Of a stretch of 64,000 nucleotides of DNA, positions 1 through 10,366 are shown piece by piece; position 1 is the first letter of the stretch, and every line of letters starts with the position of its first letter. The DNA comes from Eopsaltria australis. Its lineage: Eukaryota; Chordata; Aves; Passeriformes; Petroicidae. The DNA lies in the NCBI GenBank assembly GCA_034509425.1, contig JAVTVJ010000660.1, positions 434,001 to 498,000 of the forward strand, given 5' to 3'. The position numbers were made by a program, and so were the translations under genes. The notes under the pieces were generated by a model. That model was given only the letters and a program-made list of their open reading frames with translations. It was not told the DNA's origin and made no database searches.

Positions 1-148
1 TGGAGGCTCCTGCAAAGACCAGGACCTTCCCTTGTCACCAAACCAGCCCAGGAGATGATGGTGACACCAAGGGCACAACAAGAACCTTCCTGGAGGTTCC
101 TGCAAAGACCAGGACCTTCCCTTGTCACCAAAGCAGCCCAGGAGAAGG
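1..148. repeat. 90-bp tandem duplication
   Basis: About 55 bases at 1-55 recur with two or three mismatches at 91-146, giving a period of 90. The array may continue to the left of the window. It lies in TRIM33 intron 1. Confidence 0.7.
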
Positions 149-2037
149 CTCTGGGTGAGCAGGGAGATGGCAGCACCCAATTTCACTGCACGTGTTGGAC
201 CATCAGTCACACAACTGCAGGCACATCTCCTTCCACTGCTCATTAACCCTCCTGATTTGCCAAAGACTTTAAGAACACTAATGAGAGCAGCATCTCTGTA
301 ATCCTTTTAACTGCTTATGGTGGAGATAAAGCACTCTGAGCTAGAGCACAGACATCAGAGCGTGTCAGAAAGCACAAAACTGAAGCAAACTGAGGAGGAA
401 AGTTGGGTTTGTTTTCCCAGAAACAGAAAGGCTGCTAAAAACCCAGCAGCAAATCACTGTGGAACACTGCAAAAAAACTTCAGGTTTCAAGTGGAAGATG
501 CTTTTAATCCACCACTCCCAACTCACACCTAAAGCTGCAACACAAGTATTTTCCTTAATTGTAACTCAGAACTCTGGTAACACCTTTTATGTATTTAACA
601 TTTCCCAAGGGTAACTGTGTGCCTCTGAATGCATCTCAAAACACGGAATTTTATCAACAGGTTTCATCTTGAACTAGTTTCAATAAGAAAAACATTAAAG
701 ACCTGCTCTGATTTTGCCTTCTCCAGGCTGTCACTTCAATAGCAACAATACTAAAATACTCTCAAATTTTAAGGATGTTTGAGAGGGATGGAAGGGGAGA
801 GGTTGATTCTCTGTATTTCCAGTCTTGTAGGATCAAACCAGAGACACTCTCCAGTGAAAGCTCATGTCAAGTCTTTGGCTGCTGTTCCCACTCCAGCCTG
901 ATATTCAGGAATCAGTGTGTGCTCAGCTCACACCCATTGCTCTGCACAAGACAAAAACTGGAATTTTCTGAATTTTCCTTGCTCCCTACCCACCCTTCTG
1001 GGCATTTCCTTCTGGAATTCCCTCTGATGTTTCACAGACCAGCTCTACAACAACAAAGCTCCCTGAGCCAGTAAGAATTAACCTAAACCCACCTACAACC
1101 ATCCTCTCTTGATCTGGTTTTTTAGTTTTTGTTTACAAACACTGCAGAAGCATCTTGGGAGCCTCCAGCCCTGGGGTTAGAGAAGGAAAGGGGAACACAC
1201 AAGGAGCCATGGAAACTCATCTACTGCCTAAAACCACCACAGGAGCTAAAGCAAAATAAGGAACTTTTACAAGAACCACACTGAAGGCTCCACATTCACT
1301 TGCTGGCTTCAAGTCCAAGCTGATTTCAATCAACTTAAAAATAAACCCATGAGAGCCCAAGCCAACCCCAGTGAAACCTCATAGAGAACAAAAAGCAATA
1401 ATGGAATAATTAAGAGAGTTATTGATCTGAATGAGGACGGCACGGATCTGATGAGATCATGGATGTGAACAAGGGAGGGCACAGCAAGCACAGGATGTAC
1501 GAGATCCAAAAATCACTTTGCACCTCAGCAGCACCCACTGTTCACCACTGGATCATCACAGGGAGCCTTCAAATACTCAGATATTGACCCCAAACACTGG
1601 TGCTCCAAAACACCTCTACTTACATAATAAAATTTCTATTCCTGTAACATCCAGCTCCTTTAACTTCAGCTCCAATTTGTAGCACAAAAATCTTTATCAG
1701 TTCTTTAGTTGCTTCATAACATTCTAGAGCACTGAAACTGTAAAAACGTGAGGATAAAGAAGGAACTTTGACTTCACTTAACACCCTAAAATAAGATGTT
1801 TTATGTGTGTTATGGAGAACAAATTGCACAGGAGTCACCAGCCCATCCTTGACAAGGAGAGCAAAGCGTCCCAGGCTGCCCCAGCAGGACAAGGACAGCC
1901 ATCCCTGCTCCTGCTCAGCACTCACGGACACCAGTATGGGCTCCCAGTATGGCACAGGCTCACAAACTGGGGCAAAGCCAGCAGTGCTCAGGGCTGGAGC
2001 ACACACGGTGTCAGCAGAGACCTCAGCACTGCCCGAG

Positions 2038-2386
2038 GGACAGAGCAAAGGCATGGACAGAGCAAAGGCATGGACAGAGCAATGGGATGGACAGAGCAAT
2101 GGGATGGACAGAGCAATGGGATGGACAGAGCAATGGCATGGACAGAGCAATGGGATGGACAGAGCAATGGCATGGACAGAGCAATGGCATGGACAGAGCA
2201 ATGGCATGGACAGAGCAATGGCATGGACACAGCAAAGGCATGGACACAGCAAAGGCATGGACACAGCAAAGGCATGGACACAGCAAAGGCATGGACAGAG
2301 CAAAGGCATGGACACGGCAAAGGCATGGACACGGCAAAGGCATGGACACAGCAAAGGCATGGACACAGCAAAGGCATGGACAGGCA
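2038..2386. repeat. 17-bp minisatellite, about 20 copies
   Basis: Units resemble GGACAGAGCAATGGCAT. The left half mostly has the GAGCAATGG variant and the right half the ACAGCAAAGG variant, so variants are grouped in blocks. A period of 17 is not a multiple of three, so the array opens long frames on both strands; none is a gene. It lies in TRIM33 intron 1. Confidence 0.9.
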
Positions 2387-5300
2387 AGCAGGTGATTTAT
2401 TAAAATATGAGTATTGATCTAATATTGATACCCAACACAAAATCCATTTATTTACAAAAGTTCTGAATATTCAAAATACAAGTACACATTTATCACATTG
2501 ATACCTCTCATTCCCTGCTCTGTACGGTAATTAGTTAAATAGTTAATATGCATGTGTGGTTTGTTCCTTCAATTGAGTTGGTGGTCGCATAATTTGAGGG
2601 GAGGGCCAGAATGATGAAGTCAAATTCATCTTCCTCGTTTTCACCTTTCTGCCTTTCTGGTTTTTGACAGCACAAGTTACCTTTGGGGGACCTCCAGTTC
2701 CTCCCTTTGTTCCTTTTCAATGGGTTTTTAAATAGAAAAATTAGTAATTGTCCACAATTTCTTTAGATCTATTAATCAATGTTTTCTGTTTCTCATAATA
2801 AGCACAGCTGAGCAAATATAAAATGACAAGCAATCAGTTACTCACACTTTAAAACTTATTTCAAACCTAACTCTCCAGCTAATCATTAATTCTTTCATTA
2901 ACTCCACTTGGGTTTGCTTATTAAATCTACTTTAACTAATTTCAACAACGTTAACCTTTGCTTAAAATCTTAATTTCTAAAACTTGGTGTTTCACAGGAA
3001 TGAAGGAATTTCTACAGTCCAAGGAGGATGGTGCAACACTGCTCATGCAGGCACAGTCAGCACAAACCTGCACCAGGAACCTCCTGTCACCTCCTGTCAC
3101 CTCCTGTCACCAGACCGGCTCTGGCCGAGGGGTGGGGCTGGACACACCTGGCCCTGCCACCCCAACCACCTTTGTGTCAAAGAATGGCTTCAAATTCTGC
3201 TGATCCACGTGAGACATCAAGGAGCACAAGCCTGAAACTCCCTCACATCATCCCCTGCCAATCCACCTCCCCAAACCCCATCTGTGTGCAGTGAGCGGCA
3301 TCACCTGAGACAGCTGGCTCCACACACAGCCTTGGGCTGGCTGCCAGTGTCAGACCCACAAAAGTACAAAATTCCTGTCAGATATTTCAAGTCCTGTCAG
3401 ACGTTGACATTGTCACGCTGACAATGAAACTTCCCAGTTCAGGAAATATTTGCAAGCACTTGTGCAATCCAGTGACTCCAGCTTCTGTTCTGGGCTCAGC
3501 CTTGGCAGGGACTGAGCCTTCTCAGGAATGAATCTCTGCCAGGTGCCATTTATCGGGTGACAACACCAACAGGATTTACTCCATGGGTACAATATTTATT
3601 TCTCTGCAAAGGTCCAAGTGTGTTTCTTGTTTCTGCACAGCCATACATCAAAAGCCTGCTCTAATTTCAGGGATTAGACCTTGAAACAAACCCTCACAGG
3701 TCAAGGGAGAGACACAAACGGACTGAAATCTGTCAGAATAAAAATACATTAAAAAAAATTAACTGCTTTCAAGGTCCACTCCTAACTCAGCTTTTTGTTT
3801 TTTGAACAATCCTTGGTTATATTGCAATTATCACACACTGAACTGACAATACATTATATTTAGTAAGAAAAAAAAATTTACAGCTGCCACAGATATTAAT
3901 TCTTATAAAAATAACACATCTTCATGTTCTCAGATGGAAATGTTTCACAATTCACTATTAACTTGGACTGATATTTAAGTTTCACAGCAAGATTTTGAGT
4001 GAGTCCAGAATATGAACTGAACATTTTCCAGGACTCATGCTGAGCTCCAGCATATATTCATGAGCCTCACTTATTTACAGAGGAGAAAAGTAAAGAATCA
4101 AGGGAGTTCAGGTGATGCCTACTCACATCCAGTTTGACAAAACTTAAGGTGCTGCATTTAAACAGCTTAAACAGCCTTATTTGATGCAGGAATTCTCATT
4201 CTACATTGAAAAATCCAGTAACTACCACCAAACTCAGTGTAAGGGACTTGCCACATCCTCATGCACATCAGACCTTTTACATTCCCCTTCCATAGCAAAT
4301 TAAAAAAAAAAACAAATTAAAAACCTTAAGGTGTGATTAATACAACACCGCAAGCCTGGGTACAAATTCAGCACATCAAACCAATTTCTGGTACCACACA
4401 CCCCAGCTCTGGGTAGTGAATGTGCTGTTCCTCAGTTTCCACACACAAGCAGCTGTGGAGGTTTTTCAGCTCAATCCTAACTGTGACATTCCCAAGGAGC
4501 TGGGAGAGCCCCACGCTCTCTCCACGGAGATAATCTCCTTAAGAGAGATTGTAAATATCTCATCCAGGCAGTGAAGCCACAAAACAACCTCTCCTCCAGG
4601 AGCAGGAGCAGCAGTGAGTGCAGGAAAAGTTGTTTTACAGTATCTGTTACAGTCTGAAATCTCTCACTTAGAAATAAGCTTGTTTATTGGGTTTTTTTTT
4701 TCAGAATACTGTGATACAAATACAAGCAGGCATTTTCTTGTAGCTTGAAAGGAGGAGTCCAGTTGGGACAGCTGAAACACCACTAAAAAATAATCTATTC
4801 ACCAAATAAAATGCACATTCCAACAACCAATTATGACATTGAACTGAGTATGAGATGCTACTTTTCACCTTAAACAAATATACACGTTTTAAACATATCA
4901 AACAAGAGCCTTCTATTTTTTTCCCTCCATAAATGTAATCAGCAGCAAAATAAACCTCTTTCACCTGTCAGCAAAACAGGCAGGAACCCACCAAGTACTT
5001 CTTTCTAATACAGCAAACCACAACTTCAGATAATTCTATTAAGCTTTAGTCAGGGTTTCTCAAACTTTTAGAAATTGAGATGATTCTTCTGCCTTCTTTG
5101 GCGGTGGCTCTGAAGGGAGTGGGAGCCTGGCAGGAGCAGAGATGCTGATCCAGACCCAACATCTCTGCCTCCAGCATCCTCACTGCTCCCTCCAGGAGGG
5201 CAGAGAGAGCTTCCTTCATCAGGAGAGGTGCTGCCACTCAGGCAACTGCTCTGTGGGCACCAACCTCACACTCAATTTCCAATTTTTACCCAATAAATAC

Positions 5301-5879
5301 ACACATCTACTATTTTGAGTCCTGACAACTCTCACGGAGCAAACTCTGACACTAATTAAGCAAACAACCAGGAAAATACCACTTGTAATTCTCTTACCTA
5401 CGTGAAGAGATGCTGACAGAGAGCAGGCACAATGCAGCAGTGAGAGCCTGCAGCAGAGTGTCACCTGCCTCGGGTGCAGCTACAGGTACCACTTCTCTTT
5501 CATTCTTCCTTCAAGAAGAATTCTTCCTTCCTTCATGAAAAAGCACCTGCTCTTGGTGAAGGAGACTTGAGGAGCAGCAGAAGTGGAAGTAACACTTCAC
5601 ACTTTGTGACTCCCAGAAGAGGGAAGGAACCTGCATGACTAAGCACTGTGGGGCTTCTCTGGAGGCTCACAATGTCCGTTTTCTCTCTGGTTTACTGGTC
5701 ACCATCTCCCGTGCCACTCAACTGGTTCCACTCTCAAGGTGCAGAGAGAGATGCTCACAAAAATGCCTCTGCAGGTCCATGGTCCATCCTCAGCTGAGCT
5801 GCTGCCAGTTCCTGTGCGGGCTGAGGAACCACCACAGCTGGATCCACAGCTGGATCACAGAGCCCTACAGGACACTCCC

Positions 5880-6255
5880 ACAATCAACACCTGGGCTTGG
5901 GAGGCACCTCTGCACATCAGCCAGTCCAACCCCCTGCCAAGGCAGGGTCAGCTGGAGCAGGAGACACAGGAATGTGTCCAGGTGGGTTTGGAACGTGTCC
6001 AGAGAGGGAGGCTCCATAACTCCCTGGGCAGCAGCTCCAGGGCTCTGCCACCTTCCATGGAAAGAATTTCCTCCTCATTGAGGTGGAACTTGTAGTGTTG
6101 TAATTTATGGCCATTGCTCCTTGTCCTGCTGCTGGGCGCCACTGAAAAGAGTCTGACACCATCCTTTGGATATATTTGTGTGGATTGATGAGATCCCCTG
6201 TCAGCCTTCCCTTCTCCAGACTAACCAGGCCCAGCCCCAGAGTCTCTCCCCACAG
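5880..6255 (-). mobile_element. CR1 LINE 3' fragment, antisense
   Basis: The plus strand reads as the reverse complement of a CR1 3' region: a 'ccagtccaaccccctgcc' segment, then 'tccttgtcctgctgctgg' and the 'cccttctccag' block. There is no open reverse-transcriptase frame, so this is a 5'-truncated dead copy. Confidence 0.75.
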
Positions 6256-6510
6256 AAAAGATGCTCCAATCCCCGGCACCTTGCCCACACCATCTACAGC
6301 TTTTTACTGCAACCATCCAAAGGTGAACTCTACCTACACCAAAGCACACCAACAAGCATTCTGAAAATGTGTCCAAGAAGTGATATTTCAGTTTACACAC
6401 AGTGGTTCTCACACCTGTATCCTACAGACACGGCAGGACCCAGATAATCCTGCTAATTGCTAATAAAATAAACCTCCTTCCCAAGTTCTGGGTATTTTAC
6501 TGACTATCAC

Positions 6511-6713
6511 TGCCCTGGGAGGGTGGGGAGGCCCTGGCACAGGGTGCCCAGTGCAGCTGTGGCTGCCCCTGGATCCCTGGCAGTGCCCAAGGCCAGGCTG
6601 GAAGGGCTTGGAGCAATCTGGGGTGGTGGAAGGTGTCCCTGCCATGGCAGGGGTGGCACTGGGTGAGCTTTGAAGTTCCCTCCAAACCAAATCACTCTGT
6701 CACTCTAAGATAT
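6511..6713 (+). mobile_element. CR1 LINE 3' end, sense
   Basis: Typical avian CR1 tail: 'ggtggggaggccctggc', then 'ggatccctggcagtgccc', a 'ggtgtccctgcc' block and a degraded 'ttccctccaaaccaaatca' terminus. It is a 5'-truncated, non-coding copy in TRIM33 intron 1. Confidence 0.85.
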
Positions 6714-7410
6714 AACACAAAATGTAAAGCCTGGCATTTAAAAACATGGATCACAAGACCACCTGAGTGCTTTACTGAGTGCATTGTCCAACTATATTTA
6801 ATACACCATCTTTTTAAAAACAATGAACTCTCTAACAGCACATCCCAGATGAACTTCTGAACAGTCTGGATGAAAAAATCACCACCAAGCCGGGTTAATT
6901 CCTTCACTGGGGAACACAGGAAAGGCTTGAGTGCAAAGGTGTCACCAAACAAGGTCTCCCTGACCATAGAGCCCATTTAGGACCTGCAAAACCACTCACC
7001 AGGGCCCTACTTTGCTCTGTACGTGAGTCACCCCATCTACATCTCCAGAAGCTTTACAATTCCATCCCTGAACATACAACAGAAAAGACAAATCAAACCC
7101 AAGCCGTGATTCTGCTAAGAACACGTGGAAGGAGCAGTGCACTCCTGTTCCCTGGCACAGTTCTGCACGGGCAGAGCCCCCGGGCACAGCTGGCAAACAG
7201 CACAGCAGGCTTTGATCTCAGCGCCCAGGAGAGCAGGTGCAGTGCACACAGCGTTCCCACCTGGGCAGGTAACACCGCAACAACCGTGAATTTTAGTTTA
7301 ATCACACACGTTTTACCCCAGTGCTGTAGAACCGAGCAGCTGCCCACCCCCTTCCTGATTCCCTTCCGCTGTGTCACCCCCGAGAGCCAAAACAAAACAG
7401 GCAGGAGAGA

Positions 7411-7790
7411 ATGACAGGATATTTGGGGTCGGAAAGTGCCTCTAAAGGTCATTAGTGCAACCCCCCCTGCCACGAGCAGGGACATCTGAGACTCGAGCAG
7501 GATGTTCAGAGCCGGGTCCAGCCTGACACCGAATGTTTCCACCACCTCCCTGAGCAACTTGTTCCAGTGTTTTAACACCCTCATGGTAAACATTCCTTTC
7601 TCACGCTTAATCTAACCCGATCCTCCTCCACTTTAAAACCATTACCCCTCGTCCTGCCGCAACAGGTGCTGCTAAAAAGTCCGTTCTCATTTTTATTACA
7701 GACTCCCTTTAGGCACCGGAAGGGGCTTTAGGGTGTCCCTGGAGCCTCCCTTCTCCAGGCTGAACAATCCCAATCCCCACATCCTTCCTT
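7411..7790 (-). mobile_element. CR1 LINE 3' fragment, antisense
   Basis: The sequence reads from a degraded 3' terminus ('gacaggatatttggggtc') through 'cctgagcaacttgttccag' and 'attacccctcgtcctg' to 'cccttctccaggctgaac'. That is the antisense order of CR1. The copy ends about 300 bp from the TRIM33 exon 1 donor. Confidence 0.85.
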
Positions 7791-7807
7791 GCCTCACAGC
7801 AGAGCCT

Positions 7808-7844
7808 CCCCATCCCATCCCATCCCATCCCATCCCATCCCATC
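7808..7844. repeat. (CCCAT)n microsatellite
   Basis: About seven perfect pentamers lie just after the antisense CR1 copy, in TRIM33 intron 1. Confidence 0.9.
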
Positions 7845-8108
7845 GACCAACTCGGCTCCCGCTCCAACAGGTGCCGGTCCCTCCGTGTCCGTCCCTCCCG
7901 CTCTGGGAAGCCGCCGGCCGCGTTCCGCGCTCCCCATCCGCACGGCTCCCCGGCTCCAGCCGCCCGTGCGCTCCCGCAGCCCCGCGGACCGGAGCCGCCG
8001 CAGCCCCGCGCTCCCGGGCGAGCCCCGCGCTCCCGGACGGGGCCCGCGCTCCCGGACGGGCCCCGCGCTGCGATGCCGGGGCTGTCCCGGAGGAGGCCCC
8101 GCTCTCAC

Positions 8109-8547
8109 CTTGCTGCACGTCGCCGTTGGCGCCGCCGGGCACGGGCACGCTGAGCTGGCGCTCGGGCTCGGGCAGGCAGCGGCGGCAGAAGGAGTGCAGG
8201 CAGGGCAGCAGCTTGGGCTCGGCCTCCCGCCGGCTCTGCAGGCTCTGCGCGCACACCGCGCACGTGTCCAGCAGCGAGAACGGCGCCGGCGCCGCGGGCG
8301 TCAGCGGCGGCACCGGGCTGGGGCCGGGCCCGGGCCCCGCCGCCGCGCCGGGCCCCGCCGCCGCCTCGGCCTCGGCCTCGGCCTCGCCGCCGCCGCGCTC
8401 CGCCGCCGCCGCGCCGGGGCTCTCGCGCTCCTCGGGGGGCGCGGCGGCGGACGGCGAGCCGGCGGGGAGCTCCAGGACGCCGCCGCCGCCCGACGCGGCC
8501 TCGGCGGCCGCGTCCCCACCGCCGCCGCCTCCTTTGTTTTCCGCCAT
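8109..8547 (-). CDS. TRIM33: TRIM33 (TIF1-gamma) coding exon 1
   Basis: TRIM33 is a nuclear E3 ubiquitin ligase and chromatin reader that controls SMAD4 and TGF-beta signalling. This exon encodes residues 1-146 plus one base. The start MAENKGGG matches the vertebrate protein. A long Ala/Gly/Pro/Glu-rich low-complexity segment follows to about residue 90. The first part of the RING comes next: C96 and C99 in DTCAVC, then C116, H118, C121 and C124 in the CLHSFC..C block, followed by [14 protein letters not shown]. The exon ends CAG-CAA-G before gtgagag, the same place and phase as the mammalian exon, where the next residue is Val. Later exons are off-window to the left. The low-complexity part differs from mammals, as expected. 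The exon is intact. Confidence 0.96.
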
Positions 8548-8670
8548 GTTTCCTCCTTTGAACCCGACCCCGCTCCGCGCACGCTCCGCGTCACCGCGTC
8601 ACCGGGCGGGACCGGAGCCGCGCACGCGCGCGCGCTCCCGCGGCAACGGCGCGGCAGGGAGGGAGGCTCG

Positions 8671-8760
8671 TGACGTCACTGGGAGGCGGGGCCAGGGGTG
8701 GGCACTGCCCCCAGCGGTGAGATGCTATTGGGCGGAGGGGCCACCTCCCAGCCAATGGGC
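8671..8760 (-). promoter_or_regulatory. TRIM33 promoter: CRE and two CCAAT boxes
   Basis: A perfect palindromic CRE (TGACGTCA) lies at 8671-8678, about 125 bp upstream of the TRIM33 start codon. ATTGG at 8727-8731 and CCAAT at 8752-8756 are NF-Y type boxes in opposite orientations. The surroundings are CpG-rich and have no TATA box. Known biology: CREB/ATF and NF-Y sites are typical of CpG-island housekeeping promoters. The assignment to TRIM33 is by position. Confidence 0.65.
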
Positions 8761-8789
8761 GGTGGAGAAAAGGGGGATGGCCACGCCCC

Positions 8790-9850
8790 CGGGAACGGGG
8801 ACCGGGAATAGGGAATTGAGCATCGGGATGGGGAATAACGCACCGGGAATAGGGAACAGGGCACCGGGCTGGGGAATACCCCATTGTGGTGGGAAATAAA
8901 ATACTGACCTGGGGAATGTCCCATCGGGTCGGGGAATAACGCACTGGGCTCGGGAATGCCCCAACGCGACGGGGAATTACGCAGCGGGAATAGGGAACAG
9001 AGCATCGGGATGGGAAATAACCCACCGGGACTGGGAATACCCCATCGGGAAGGGGAATAACGCACTGAGCTGGGGAATAACGCACCGGGGGTGGGGAATA
9101 GCCCGTGGAGAAGGGGAATAACGCACTGGGCTGGGGAATAACCCATCGGGCTGTGGAATAGCCCATGGGGAAGGGCAGTAACGCACCGGGCTGGGAAATA
9201 ACCCTCCCGGACAGGAAATGACACACACGGGCTGGGAAATAACCCACGGGGCAGGGGAATAACGCACCAGCAAAGGGGATAAAGCATGAAGATGGGGAAT
9301 ACCCATCGGGAAGGGGAATAACCCATCGGGATGGGGAACAACGCATCGAGGTGGGGAATGGGGCACCGGGATAGGGAATAACCCATTGGGATAGGGAACA
9401 GAACATTGGGATGGGGAATAACACACCGGGAAAGGGAATAATGCACAGGGAAGGGGAATAACGGACCAGGATGGAGAAAAATGCACCAGGATAGGGAATG
9501 ACACATCAGGATGGAGTATGGGGATGGGAAATAACCCATCAGGACAGGGAATAATGCACTGGGATGGGAGATATCCGTGGGGAAGGGGCATAACCCATGG
9601 GGAAGAGGAATGGGGCACCAGGATGGGGAAGAACACACCAGGATGGAGAACAGGGCACGAGGACAGGGAATAGCAGACCTGGATTGGGAAAGGGAATAGG
9701 GCACCAGGGTGGGGAGTAATGCACTGGGACTGGGAATAACACAGGGATGGTGAAGAGAGCAGCAGCATGGGGAATGGCACACTGGGATAGGGAAAAGGGC
9801 ACCGGGCCATGGAGCAGTGCATTGGGATGGGAGTCAGTGCATGAGGACAG
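8790..9850. repeat. Large minisatellite between TRIM33 and BCAS2
   Basis: About 1 kb of imperfect units of roughly 20-30 bp with the core GGGGAATAACGCACCGGGATGG. Units vary (AACGCAC, AACCCATC, ACAGGGCACC), and the array degrades toward 9850. It fills most of the space between the TRIM33 promoter and the BCAS2 3' end. Long open frames rich in Pro, Ser and Phe across it are products of the repeat, not genes. Confidence 0.92.
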
Positions 9851-10066
9851 GGACAGGGCACTGGGATGAGGATTGGGAATACTGCCCTGGGATGAGGAGC
9901 AGCACAGGAGGTGGCACTGGAACCCTCTGCACGGCCCCAGTGCTGCAGAGACCTCCCCATCCCAAATTCCAGTCTCCCCCTGCAGGGGATTCAGGGGACT
10001 CACCTGGCCCAGCCACCTCCTCCACAGCTCTCACAAAGCAGAAACCACACAAATAGCAAAACAAGA

Positions 10067-10072
10067 TTTATT
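10067..10072 (-). terminator. BCAS2: BCAS2 poly(A) signal AATAAA
   Basis: Read on the minus strand, a canonical AATAAA lies 295 nt beyond the BCAS2 stop codon. This gives a 3' UTR of roughly 0.3 kb. It is the first AATAAA after the stop that is not followed by other gene content. Confidence 0.75.
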
Positions 10073-10366
10073 AAAGGTGCAGGGGAAAACACAACAACTC
10101 AAAACTTTTTTTAAGAACTCCTACTTTAGGTGTATAAAAAGTGAAACAATTCACAGCACATTTAATGGCGCCTATAGTACATTTAAACAGGATGTTTGGA
10201 GTCCACCCCACCTCCTCCTCCAATTGAAAACAAGGAAAAGAAACGATGGAAACATCCTTTTCCCACCTCACACAACTGCAACTAGAGGTGTCTGCAGACA
10301 CAGCATCTCCCAAGTGTCTGGTTTGTAGTTTTGACCACTTGCTGCACTAAGACAGTCAGGATTGAG

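Larger units (their letters stand above)
1..8108 (-). other. TRIM33: TRIM33 intron 1 (partial, no exon seen)
   Basis: This stretch lies downstream of the splice donor of TRIM33 coding exon 1 and runs off the window. I looked for the rest of the RING, the B-boxes, coiled coil, PHD and bromodomain of TRIM33 on the minus strand and found none, so it is read as intron 1, which is also long in mammals. It holds a 90-bp duplication, a 17-bp minisatellite, three CR1 fragments and a short pentanucleotide run. The rest is AT-rich unique sequence without recognisable coding content. Confidence 0.7.

Noticed and set aside
1620..2440. Open frames of 100-255 codons on both strands in TRIM33 intron 1
   Set aside because: They lie over the 17-bp minisatellite, which translates to the same peptide pattern in all frames.
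8591..9960. Long minus-strand open frames with repeated Pro/Phe/Ser units
   Set aside because: They run over the minisatellite in three overlapping frames with no splice signals or conserved protein; the repeat itself explains the openness.
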